A stretch of DNA of 64,000 nucleotides from Boesenbergia rotunda (lineage: Eukaryota > Streptophyta > Magnoliopsida > Zingiberales > Zingiberaceae). A program made the translations under genes and the position numbers. The stretch is taken from NCBI GenBank assembly GCA_024364735.1, contig JAGFNQ010002307.1:118902-182901 (forward strand), read 5' to 3'. Each line of letters starts with the position of its first letter. The first letter of the stretch is position 1. Positions 23,690 through 33,340 of this stretch are shown one piece after another. Under the pieces are notes generated by a model. The model was not told the DNA's origin, ran no database searches, and saw nothing but the letters and a program-made list of their open reading frames with translations.

Positions 23690-25075
23690 ATGTCTTCTCT
23701 GAATTTGCGTTCCATTTTGGACACCAATAAATTGACTGGGCCAAACTTCATGGACTGGCTTCGAAACCTGAGGATAATCCTCAAGGCAGAAAAACTTGCT
23801 TATGTCCTTGAAGATCAACTTCCTAACCGTCCTCCAGAAGATGCAACTCCAGACCAGTTAGTGGCCTATCAGAAACATGTGACCGATTCTGAACTTGCGA
23901 GTTGCATCATGCTAGCCTCTATGGTACCTGAGCTGCAAAAGCAGCATGAGCATATGGATGCTTATACCATCATCTTCCATCTTCATGAGTTATTTGAAGA
24001 GCAGGCGAGATCCGAAAGGTTCGAAGTCTCCAGACTCCTCTTCACCTCTAGGATGCAGGAAGACACTTCTGCCTCACAGTTTGTGTTAAAGATGTTGGGG
24101 TACATTGAGCGACTGAGCACACTCGGTTTTGCAATGGATCATGAACTAAGTATTGACTTAATTCTGAGTTGTTTGCCCAAAAGTTATTCACAATTTGTGA
24201 TGAACTATCGGATGAACAAACTAGAGACTACCATTCCTGAGTTGCTCAACCTGCTGAAGACTGTGGAGCCTTCTGTAAAGCCGGATCAAAAGACGGTACT
24301 GTTAGTTGGTTCCTCGAAGAAAGGTTCTAAGAGGAAGGCCAAAGAACAGAATAAAGGGAAGAAGAAAAAGGCCAAAAAGACTGAAAAGAAACCAAAAGGA
24401 ACTTGCCATCATTGTGGCAAGGAGGGTCACTGGCGAAGAAACTGCAAGATTTATCTTGAGTCCTTGAAGAATAAGGCATCCGATGCCCCATCCTCTTCAG
24501 GTATCTTCGTTATTGAATGTTACTCTATTTCCTCAAATACCTGGGTACTTGATACTGGGTGCAGCTCACATATATGTAATGACATACAGGGGCTAAGGAA
24601 TAGAAGAAGACTCGTCAAAGGAGAAGCGAATTTACGAGTTGGAAATGGAGCAAAGATTGCTGCTGTTGCCATCGGAACATATTTGCTAAAGCTCCTCACT
24701 GGACGTGTCTTAGAATTGGATAATTGTTATTTTGTTCCTTCGTTAATAAAGAACATTGTATCTATTTCATGTTTGAATGAAAAGGGTTATCATTTAACTT
24801 TTAGTAACAATTGTTGTTACATAACTTTAAATGGCGTTCTTTATGAGAGTGATGTGCCAAGAATGGCTTTTCGAACACAGTATGGACACTACGAGTTTGT
24901 GGTCATACCCTTTGGAGTGACGAACGCCCCTGCAACATTCATGGATCTAATGAATCGAGTATTCAAGGAGTTTCTTGATAAGTTCGTCATCGTCTTCATT
25001 GATGATATCCTAGTTTATTTAAAATCTCAAGAAGAACATGACGAATATCTGATAGTAGTGTTGAAGATCTTATAG
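23690..25075 (+). CDS. Chimeric ORF: copia gag-protease fused in frame to Ty3 reverse transcriptase fragment
   Basis: The 461-codon ORF starts with a copia gag (UBN2-type capsid: LTGPNFMDWLRNLRIILKAE, residues about 1-200). A lysine-rich linker follows, then a CCHC knuckle (CHHCGKEGHWRRNC, about 240-255) and the copia protease active site DTGCSSHIC (about 287). From residue 386 it reads SDVPRMAFRTQYGHYEF, FGVTNAPATF and FIDDILVY, the central RT palm of Ty3. The DNA junction is GAGAGTGATG at 24845-24854, and copy 2 has the same Ty3 bases at 61284-61292. The fusion is in frame. An active fusion protein is unlikely because the RT is only a fragment and ends at TAG 25073. Confidence 0.85.
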   Translation: MSSLNLRSILDTNKLTGPNFMDWLRNLRIILKAEKLAYVLEDQLPNRPPEDATPDQLVAYQKHVTDSELASCIMLASMVPELQKQHEHMDAYTIIFHLHELFEEQARSERFEVSRLLFTSRMQEDTSASQFVLKMLGYIERLSTLGFAMDHELSIDLILSCLPKSYSQFVMNYRMNKLETTIPELLNLLKTVEPSVKPDQKTVLLVGSSKKGSKRKAKEQNKGKKKKAKKTEKKPKGTCHHCGKEGHWRRNCKIYLESLKNKASDAPSSSGIFVIECYSISSNTWVLDTGCSSHICNDIQGLRNRRRLVKGEANLRVGNGAKIAAVAIGTYLLKLLTGRVLELDNCYFVPSLIKNIVSISCLNEKGYHLTFSNNCCYITLNGVLYESDVPRMAFRTQYGHYEFVVIPFGVTNAPATFMDLMNRVFKEFLDKFVIVFIDDILVYLKSQEEHDEYLIVVLKIL

Positions 25076-27032
25076 CAGAAGAAGTTGTACGCCAAATTTT
25101 TAAGTGTGAATTTTGGCTTGACCAAGTGGCTTTCCTAGGTCACATCATTTCCAAGGAAGGTATTATGGTAGACCCAGCCAAGATTGAAGCAATTAGTAAC
25201 TGAGGTCGACCAAAGAATGCTAGTGAGATCAGAAGTTTTCTGGGTTTAGCAGGTTATTACAGAAGATTCATGGAGGACTTTTCAAAGATAGTTTCTCCAC
25301 TAACAGCCCTTACCAGAAAGAATAAGAAGTATGAGTGGACTGAAGATTATGAGCAAAGTTTTATTAAGCTGAAGAAAAGATTGACAAGTGCTCCCATTCT
25401 TACAGTTCCAGAAAGCGATAGAAGTTTTGACATATATAGTGATGTCTCAAAGTTGAGACTTGGAGATGTACTCATGCAAGAAGGCAAGGTCATGTTTATG
25501 CCTCCCGACAACTTAAGAATTATGAAAAGAACTATCCTACCCATGATCTTGAGTTAGTAGCATTAGTCTTCGCTCTCAAAATGTGGAGACATTATCTGTA
25601 TGGAGTCCGGTGCAAGATTTACACAGATCACCAGAGTCTTAGATATTTCTTCACCCAGAAGGACCTTAATCTGAGACAGCGAAGGTGGCTGAAGTTAGTT
25701 AAAGATTATGATTGTGAGATCCTCTACCACCCTGGTAAAGCGAATAAAGTGGCTGATGCGTTAAGTAGAAATACTTGCGCAACTTTAATGTCCCTGTCAC
25801 CACTGTCACCACCACTGTAGAAGGAGATAGTAGATTATGGAGTTGAGATTTTAGATGGGCAACTCTCAGTATTGACATTAGAGTCAACTCTGCTTGAGGA
25901 TATACAAAAAAAGCAAGATCAAGATTCTGATATTCAAAAGATCAAGCAAGAGATACAAGAAGGAGAAAGTAAAGAGTTTAGAGTATCTGATAGTGGGATA
26001 CTTTATTATGGTGACCGTCTATGTGTCCCCAACAGTGAAGAGCTAAGAAAGAAGATTCTTGAAGAAGCCCATAGTACTCCTTACTCTATGCACCCTGGTT
26101 CTACCAAGATGTACCAGGATTTGAAAAGAAGATTTTGGTGGTCTGTAATGAAAAGGGATGTAGCTAAGTTTGTCAGTACCTGTCTGACATGCCAAAGAGT
26201 TAAAGTAGAACACCAAAAGTTAGGAGGAATCTTACAGCCCATACAGATCCCAGAGTGGAAATGAGAAGATATAGCTATGGACTTCATTATTGGTCTACCA
26301 AAGACAACAAATGGCTATAATGCTATCTGGGTAATTATAGACAGATTGGCCAAATCTGCCCACTTCTTGGCAATCAAAGTGTCTTACTCAATAGAAAAAC
26401 TAGCTTAGTTATATGTTCAGGAAGTGATCTAATTGCACGGAGTTTCGAAGACCATTATCTCTGATAGAGATGGTCGTTTCACTTCACATTTTTGGGAGTG
26501 TGTACAAACAGCACTTGGCACCAAACTGAAGTTTAGCACAACTTTCCACCCTTAGACTGATGGGCAGACAGAAAGAGTAAATCAAGTTTTAGAAGATATG
26601 CTCAGAGTTTATGCATTAGATTTCAGTAGCAATTGGTGCAAGTACTTATGTTTAGCAGAGTTCGCCTACAATAATAGTTACCAAGCTACTATTGGTATGA
26701 CGCCTTATGAAGCTCTTTATGGTAGAAGGTGTAGATCTCGTATCTGTTGGTATGAAAGTAATGAGAAGAAAGAAATGGGGTATCAGACTGACCTTATTAA
26801 TGATACCACAGAAGCTATAAAGAGCATCCGCCAAAGGATAGAAACTGCGCAGAGTAGGTAGAAGAGTTATGCCGATGTGCGGAGTAGACCGCTGGAGTTT
26901 GAAGTTGGGGATACAGTTTTCCTCAAAGTAGCCCCCATGAAAGGAGAAATGAGATTTGGCAAGAAAGGTAAGCTAAGTCCTCTTTACATAGGACCCTACC
27001 TAGTAACGAAAAGAGTTGGCTAAGTAGCTTAT
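25076..27032 (+). pseudogene. Ty3 pol remnant, copy 1 (RT end, RNase H, integrase)
   Basis: Fragments in order: RT thumb (YRRFMEDFSKIVSPLTALTR), RNase H (FDIYSDVSKLRLGDVLMQE, then a frameshift, VRCKIYTDHQSLRYFF and LYHPGKANKVADALSR), and the integrase zinc finger (HSTPYSMHPGSTKMYQDLK with CLTCQRVK). Next come core pieces (AMDFIIGLPKTTNGY, ISDRDGRFTSHFW, TDGQTERVNQ) and a C-terminal part. There are at least six in-frame stops, several at positions expected to be Q or W codons. Compare TAG at 25818-25820 with CAG at 62255-62257 in copy 2. Dead. Confidence 0.9.
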
Positions 27033-28060
27033 TGTAGGATCGATTCCATACGCTAGAGAGGGGGTGAATAGCGTTTCTTCGATTCTTTTCACCAACGTTG
27101 TTAGTTGCGCAGCGGAAATACAAACAAAAATAGAACTAACAACAATAAACAACGCTAACAAACCAGATTTACTTGGTATCCACCCCGGACGGGTGACTAA
27201 TCTAAGAATCCGTCGGTGGATCACTCCCCGGATAACCTCCGGCTAGTCCTCGTCGCTCCTTGTGGGTGGAGAAACCTCACCAAAACACCTTGAGAAAACC
27301 TGAGCACAAAGACTACTATCTTGCCTTTAACCAAGACAAGATTCGTCAAGAATCTCAGCCACCACGAAGTCCTCTTTAAAAAGGACTCTGGCTGAAACCC
27401 TCGCCACCAGTCGACTGCTCCAGGGCAGTCGACTGGTGCCACTGAAAATCGACCGTTGCAACCCCAACGTTCGAATTTTCAGCCAACTCACCAGCCACCT
27501 ACCAGTCGACTGCTCCCAGAGCAGTCGACTGGTCCCCAGCTGAAGCCCTTCTGTGAGTTTCATCAGTCGACTGCTCCCAGGCCAGTCGACTGGTCTACTC
27601 ACCCACCTAAGGTTACCCTTCCCGAGTACATTCCACTCCGCACTCGAACCCTAGGATTTCCCGAGTAAAATCACACAGTACTCGTACCCTCACGACTCGA
27701 CTGACTCCTCATCCGCAACCTCGACTATCACCTTCGCCTCTTCATCTTCGGCTCCCGTCCCTCGGATGCACGCAAGCCTCCAGCTTGCCTCCATGCCATC
27801 CTTCACACATGCCTTGAAATCCGCATCCCTCAGCTCATCGCCCTTGCTCTCCAAGGTCCCTCAGGTGCGCACACAAGCCTCCAGGTTATCTCCATGCCAC
27901 CCTTCACCGTACCGAGGCCGTCCAGTCAAGTCCATATGTGTAACCTGTACATCCTGCACACTCACATACACTTATCAAATACACAGGGGTAAACCTAACA
28001 TAAACCCTTTGCCCAAACATCAAAACACATGGTCACTCTGGACCACAGATTGCCTCAACA
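27033..28060 (-). repeat. Copia D LTR (3' LTR in minus sense)
   Basis: On + it reads TGTAGGATCGATTCC to GCCTCAACA. It contains several CAGTCGACTG palindromes (27410-27595) and the near-terminal block TAGAGAGGGGGTGAATAG. Confidence 0.9.
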
Positions 28061-29271
28061 ATCTCCCCCTTTTTTATGTTTGGCAATACGTTTAAGTTAG
28101 GGAAAACAAATAGTAAAGAATAGCAAAAACAATGTTAAACAAATGCATATGTAATGCATACATGGATCATATCCCAAAGCATCCTACACATAACCCTCCA
28201 AGTTAAGAATTTTCCGAAACGGGCTTTTTAAAACCTATCCCAAGGCTCCCCACACCTATGACCTAACCCTCCAAGTTAGGACTTATCCACACCTAACCCT
28301 TCAAGTTAGGAATTTTTCACACCTAACCCTCCAAGTTAGGACTTTTCACACACCTAACCCTCCAAGTTAGGAATTTTCACACCTAACTTCCCAAGGTTAG
28401 GACTTTTCCACACATAACCTCCAAAAGTTAGGAATTTTTACTAAAACAGGCTTTTTAAAGCTTTTCAAAAGCTCCCCCTACACTGGACTTACAAAGGCTT
28501 TTTAAGAACCTCTCCAAGGTTCCCCTTACGTCAAGAATAGAGCAACCATGCTCCCTCTTAATCTTAGCTCCCCCTAAACCTAGGGTTTCTAGCAAAGGTG
28601 TGTTTGGTTTCCCACTTAAACCCAACACTTCCCCCCCCCTTTGTCATACATCAAAAAGACCCCAATAATATCTCAATTATCGGTTCTTTTAATCCTCAAT
28701 GATCCTAAACACAGTGTACTAGACCCCCATACACTCGTTTCTTATCATTTGGACACAAAACCAGCTGCTGATACACAAATCAGCCCTGGGCAGTCGACTG
28801 CCCCTGTTGACAGTTGACTGAAATTCGAATTTTCATGTTTTCCGTCCAATTTCAGTAATGCCTAAATAATTCCACAAATCTCCAAAAAATCTGAAATTTC
28901 GTGAGGAGATTTGTGGAGTCTATATCTACTTGGGAAAAATATGTTTCCAAATAAATGTACTCCAAATCCCATGATTAGCACGAAACTCAACTTATCCTAA
29001 ATGTATCATTGAAACTCATCCCAAAAGTCTCAATTGTGGTTTCTCCTCAATGTTTCTTCTTATCCTTGATCATAATTCATTTCTAGTACTGAATTACATG
29101 GTATTTGCCCATTAAACCTTAATTTTATCAATTATAACCTCATTTTCATCTTTTTCTCCCTAAATTCCCTTTTTAATGTGCCAAAACCTAGGATCAAGAC
29201 TTACCCAAGTCTTCCAACCCCTTTTGGCACATTTCACCTAATTTCCTAGGAGAGAAACTCTTGAGATCCAT
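28061..29271 (-). other. Copia D internal non-coding region with hairpin minisatellite
   Basis: The + strand has the reverse complement of the purine tract (28061-28078), then about seven units of CCTAACCCTCCAAGTTAGGA (28190-28435) in which CCTAAC and GTTAGG can pair. One further CAGTCGACTG lies at 28792. No ORF of note. The integrase/RT expected here is missing. Confidence 0.7.
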
Positions 29272-30912
29272 TTACCATGGACCCCAAAGGCTCCTAGAGC
29301 TCCCCCTTGAGCTCTGAGCCCTAGCCACCTTCCTAGGTGACTCAACCCACACTAGACCACATCGGTGAGCCTCCGGTGACTCTTGGCCTACAAAATGAAC
29401 CTTCTTAACCTTAGACACCTTGTCTTTGGTTAAGTTGTTCCTTCTACCCTCAAATGACACCCCCTTGTCATTTTTGGTCTTCTCCTTCTTGCCATGATTA
29501 TATGCTTCCCCAGCATACTTCTTTTTGTTGGCCTTGGAGGTCTTAGACCGGTATCCCAACCCGGATCTATCATAGTTGGGTTTTATACTACCCAACACCA
29601 TATCTAAACCCTTTGATCCAACCGTGAACCTTTTTAGGGTCTTTTCCAATGTATCAAGTCTTGCCCTCGAGACTTGATTTTCCCTTTCTAAGTGTTTAAC
29701 CTTTGAGTCCATATGTCCATTTTGGACATTCCTAGACCTACCCTCTTTTCTAGGCACATTCCTTCCCTTCTTCGGATTAGTGTCATGATCCTTAGGTACA
29801 AAGGTCCTAGGTTTATCACGATGCATGTTTTTCCTAGGGTTTTGATCTACCTTGTTAACCCTAGTCCTATCATTATATCTAAATCCAAAATTATGCACCA
29901 TTAAGCATTTTTCATTTAATCTAGCATGTATGGAGGGATACTTACCATTACTTTTAATATGCATGGATGAACTAGAATTTAAATTACGTTTTAACTTACG
30001 GATAGGAATTACCTCCCTTACCCTTGTAGTCCCTCCTTGTTGTGAGCTTCTTCTCTTCCTTCTTTCCTCCTTCTCCCATCTTCTTAGATGCTCCATTTTC
30101 TTGATTTCACTTTTCTTTGGGCACTTGGTGTGGTAGTGCCCCAATTCTCCACATGTGAAGCATCTAATCTTCTTTTTCCTTTCTTGGGCTTCTTCAATCC
30201 TACAACCCACGTTAGATTTAAATGAATTTGAAATAAGTTTAGATTTTACCTCCTTTTTACTTTTTGGACAATTATCCTTGTAGTGCCCATTTTCATTGCA
30301 ACCAAAGCATGTGATATGTTCCTTTTTCTTTGTTTTGGTGGAGGTTGGAGCTTCTTCTTCAACTTTGGATGAAGTGGATGCTTTCTCTTGTACTTGTATG
30401 ATTGAGGGTCTCTCCTCCCCCTTAATACTTGACGTTGATACTTGTTCTTCTTCTCTTGAGGAAGTTGATGATTTTTCACTTTCTAGTGCTCCTTCACTTG
30501 ATGAAGTTGACACTTCTTCCTCCTCTTGGTCTTCTTGGATTATTGACCTTGCTTCTTCAAGCTCCTCTACTACTTGAGCTTGTGTAGGGCTCTTATGAAT
30601 CTCTTTTAATTTGCTCCACAATTCACATGCATTTTGGTATGCTCCTACATCATTCAAAATATTGTTAGGCAAAATATTAGTTAATACATTAATTACCTTT
30701 TCATTTGCCTTTGCTTGATCTTGTTGCTCTTGATTCCAATATCTAGGACGAAGCTTCTTTCCGTGTTTGTCCTTTGGAACTTTGAAGGGCTCTTCAAGCG
30801 CAATTCTACATGTCCACTCCATTCCGAACCAAGTCTTGATTCTTGCCCTCCAAAAGTCAAAGTCTTCACTCTTCATGATCGTAGGGAGGCGGAGTGTAGA
30901 TGTCGTCCCCAA
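29272..30912 (-). CDS. Copia D gag (546 codons)
   Basis: It begins MGTTSTLRLPTIMKSEDFDF with a UBN2-type capsid (FWRARIKTWFGMEW ... NACELWSKLKEIHKSP, residues about 15-115). A serine/glutamate-rich linker follows (about 120-195), then two CCHC zinc knuckles (CFGCNENGHYKDNC and CFTCGELGHYHTKC, about 200-265), and a long basic C-terminal tail. The frame is uninterrupted, so it may have been recently expressed. It starts 85 bp from the LTR. Gag is the only protein encoded, as in non-autonomous copia elements mobilised by a partner (inference). Confidence 0.85.
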   Translation of the reverse strand: MGTTSTLRLPTIMKSEDFDFWRARIKTWFGMEWTCRIALEEPFKVPKDKHGKKLRPRYWNQEQQDQAKANEKVINVLTNILPNNILNDVGAYQNACELWSKLKEIHKSPTQAQVVEELEEARSIIQEDQEEEEVSTSSSEGALESEKSSTSSREEEQVSTSSIKGEERPSIIQVQEKASTSSKVEEEAPTSTKTKKKEHITCFGCNENGHYKDNCPKSKKEVKSKLISNSFKSNVGCRIEEAQERKKKIRCFTCGELGHYHTKCPKKSEIKKMEHLRRWEKEERRKRRSSQQGGTTRVREVIPIRKLKRNLNSSSSMHIKSNGKYPSIHARLNEKCLMVHNFGFRYNDRTRVNKVDQNPRKNMHRDKPRTFVPKDHDTNPKKGRNVPRKEGRSRNVQNGHMDSKVKHLERENQVSRARLDTLEKTLKRFTVGSKGLDMVLGSIKPNYDRSGLGYRSKTSKANKKKYAGEAYNHGKKEKTKNDKGVSFEGRRNNLTKDKVSKVKKVHFVGQESPEAHRCGLVWVESPRKVARAQSSRGSSRSLWGPW

Positions 30913-30982
30913 ATTTGTCTTCCATGTTCTTCCCTCTAGCTTTTGCTCCCTTGGCGGTTAGTCCAATCAAGAGCGGTCCTTT

Positions 30983-30994
30983 GCTCTGATACCA
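30983..30994 (-). other. Primer-binding site of copia D
   Basis: TGGTATCAGAGC on the minus strand, 2 bp from the LTR. Confidence 0.85.
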
Positions 30995-30996
30995 AT

Positions 30997-32026
30997 TGTA
31001 GGATCGATTCGGTACGCTAGAGGGGGGTGAATAGCGTTTTTTCGATTCTTTTCACCTACGTTGTTAGTTGCGCAGCGGAAATACAAACAAAAATAGAACT
31101 AACAATAATAAACAACGCTAACAAACCAGATTTACTTGGTATCCACCCCAAACGGGTGACTAATCCAAGAATCATCGGTGGATTACTCCCCGGATAACCT
31201 CCGGCTAGCCCTCACCGCTCCTTGTGGGTGGAGAAACCTCACCACAATACCTTAAGAAAACCTGAGCACAAAGACTACTATCTTGCCTTTAACCAAGACA
31301 AGATTCGTCAAGAATCTCAGCCACCACGAAGTCCTCTTTAAATAGGACTTGGGCTGAAACCCTTGCCACCAGTCGACTACTCCCAGGGCAGTCGACTGGT
31401 GCCACTGAAAATCGACCGTTGCAACCCCAACATTCGAATTTTCAGCCAACTCACCAATCACCTACCAGTCGACTGCTCCCAGAGCAGTCGACTGGTCCCC
31501 AGCTGAAACCCTTCTGTGAGTTTCATCAGTCGACTATCCCCAGGCCAGTCGACTGGTCTACTAACCCACCTAAGGTTATTCATCCCGAGTACATTCCACT
31601 CCGCACTCGAACCCTAGGATTTCCCGAGTACAATCACACAACACTCGTATCATCACGACTCGACTGACTCCTCATCCGCAGCCTCGACTATCGCCTTCGC
31701 GCCCTCTTCATATTCGACCCTCGTCCCTTGGATGCACACAAGCCTCCAGCTTGCCTCCATGTCATCCTTCACGAATGCCTCAAAGTCTGCGCCCCTCAGC
31801 TCATCATCCCTGCTCTCCAAGATCCCTCAGATGCGCACACAAGCCTCCAGCTTGTCTCCATGTCACTCTTCACCGTACCGAGGTCGTCCAGTCAAGTCCA
31901 TATGTGTAACCTGTACATTCTGCACACTCACATACACATATCAAATACACAGGGGTAAACCTAACTTAAACCCTTTGCCCAAACATCAAAACACATGGTC
32001 ACTCCGGACCACAGATTGCCTCAACA
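30997..32026 (-). repeat. Copia D LTR (5' LTR in minus sense)
   Basis: It starts TGTAGGATCGATTCGG and ends GCCTCAACA, followed by TSD CTTAT. It is closely similar to 27033-28060 with a few substitutions and small indels. Confidence 0.9.
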
Positions 32027-32031
32027 CTTAT

Positions 32032-32353
32032 GAGTTAGAGCTACCCCCGGAGATGTCAGCTATTCACAATGTGTTCCACGTCTCAATGCTAAAGAAACAT
32101 GTTCCCGATGCCAACCAAGTGATTGAGCCACAGATGGTACAAGTTCAAGAATATCTCAGTTATGAAAGTCAACCTATTCAGATAATAGATCGAGCAGTCA
32201 AGAAACTGAGCAACAAAAAGGTACCCCGAGTAAAGGTTCTATAGCTAAACCAGAAGTACGAAGACGCAACTTGGAAAACAAAAGATAGCATGAGGCAAAA
32301 GTATCCGAAGCTATTCGATGTTCGAAGACGAACTTTCCATAAGGTAGGGAGAT
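32032..32353 (+). pseudogene. Ty3 integrase C-terminal remnant and purine tract, copy 1
   Basis: It continues the frame broken by copia D: YELELPPEMSAIHNVFHVSM, LKKHVPDANQVIEPQ, a TAG at 32242-32244, then KYEDATWKTKDSMRQKYPKLF. It ends next to the purine-rich AAGGTAGGGAGAT before the 3' LTR. Confidence 0.85.
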
Positions 32354-32420
32354 TGTAACACCAGAATTTTTCAGAATTTTTTCAAAATAAAAAGAAATTA
32401 AAAATTTTCTTTAAAAGGGT
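32354..32420 (+). repeat. Truncated 3' LTR of Ty3 copy 1
   Basis: It begins TGTAACACCAGAATTTTT like the 5' LTR, but similarity stops after TTTAAAAGGGT at 32420. It carries small insertions relative to the 5' LTR. The rest of the LTR is absent. Confidence 0.8.
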
Positions 32421-33340
32421 TGGGGGTGTTGGGATAGCTCGGTATGCCTTGGCACATTTCCTAAGCGAATACATGGTCGTCCTTGAGAGATCTCTCTATG
32501 TCTACGGGTTAAAAATTAATCCGAATGGAGACCCGTCTCCCAAATGACTATCTCGTGATCGTATCAATCGATTCAAATTACAACTTAGTCAATCTCAAAG
32601 ATCGAGCCTTGTAATTCGCCTAACCGATCGACCGCGGAAAAGACGACGAGTGGATCGCCAATTTTTGTGTTTATTATCGGGGTCCAAGATAATTAATTAT
32701 CAATTTCAATTAACAAATAATTAAACAAGATAATTAATTAAACATCCACATGAAATGATAAAAATCAAAGAGGAGCCAAGAGAGAAATATACCTCTCTTT
32801 ACCTTACGGTCTTCAACCGTATGACTCACCCCTCTTGAACGTCGTGTGAGCGACGATCTACCATGATCCAGAATCACCAAGCAAGAGCCAAAACCTGCTT
32901 CTTCCCTCTCCTTGCGCCGGCCAACAAAAACCTTGCCGCTGGCCACACAAAGGAAGATGATCATGCCCTCTTTCTTTCCCTTCTCCTAATCCGCTGTCCA
33001 GTTCACAGCAATACAAGTTGTTGTCCTCCACAGCAATATCCCCTCAGCCTCCACAGCAACGTGCCACACAGCAGCTTCCTCCACAGCAACGTGCCACACA
33101 GCAACGTGCCACACAGCAGCTTCCTCCACAGCAACGTGCCACACAGCAGCTTGCTGACCGGAGAAGCCTGTCGTCTTCTCCTTGGCAACGCCACAACATG
33201 CATGTCGTTGCCCGGAGAAGCCTGCTGCCTTCTCCTCGGCAACTTGGCGATTGCAGCTGCTGACCGGAGAANACATACAAGGAACAAAATGGACAACTTA
33301 GAAAACTGACCACCAACTAAAAATGTTTAAATTCAAATTA
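32421..33340. other. Unclassified repeat-like segment with minisatellite
   Basis: It starts TGGGGGTGTTGGGATAGC and resembles retroelement LTR/leader sequence in texture, but no partner repeat, primer site or ORF is visible. Units of CTCCACAGCAACGTGCCACACAGCAGCTT repeat at 33050-33151. A second motif, CGGAGAAGCCTG, occurs twice after it. One undetermined base lies at 33272. ORFs here are read through the repeat. Confidence 0.5.

Larger units (their letters stand above)
19722..24846 (+). mobile_element. Copia element E, 5' part only
   Basis: It has a 2249-bp LTR (19722-21970), a primer site, a 1.7-kb leader and a gag-protease ORF, then stops abruptly at 24846 where Ty3 RT sequence begins. Copy 2 (60497-60500) shows the uninterrupted Ty3 target, with the sequence before the LTR ending CAGAG. 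There is no copia integrase, RT or 3' LTR. A deletion therefore removed them together with about 0.8 kb of Ty3 sequence (present in copy 2 as 60498-61288). Confidence 0.85.
27033..32026 (-). mobile_element. Copia element D, non-autonomous, minus strand
   Basis: It has LTRs of 1028 and 1030 bp (27033-28060 and 30997-32026) and TSD CTTAT (27028-27032 and 32027-32031). On the minus strand a Met-tRNA primer site, a gag ORF and an AAAAAAGGGGGAGAT purine tract occur in that order. No pol is present. The insertion splits the Ty3 integrase C-terminal region: KRVG before, YELELPPEMSAIHNVFHVSM after. Confidence 0.9.
12..32420 (+). mobile_element. Ty3 LTR retrotransposon, copy 1 (degenerate, host of nested insertions)
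   Basis: The element begins with an LTR starting TGTAAACACC (12-1803), followed by a Met-tRNA primer site, a broken gag (1861-2979), pol fragments (24847-27032 and 32032-32353) and a truncated 3' LTR (32354-32420). It is split by copia B (2980-19599), copia E (19722-24846) and copia D (27033-32026). The RT, RNase H, integrase order and the motifs FIDDILVY and MHPGSTKMYQDLKRRFWW place it in Ty3. The long LTR and the integrase C-terminal motif HNVFHVSMLKKH fit the Del/Tekay-type chromoviruses, though I do not see a clear chromodomain. Many stop codons show it is dead. A second copy begins at 49194. Confidence 0.9.

Noticed and set aside
33003..33316. Overlapping Cys/Ala-rich ORFs of 80-148 codons
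   Set aside because: They are read through the CACAGCAACGTGCC minisatellite, and some contain the undetermined base.
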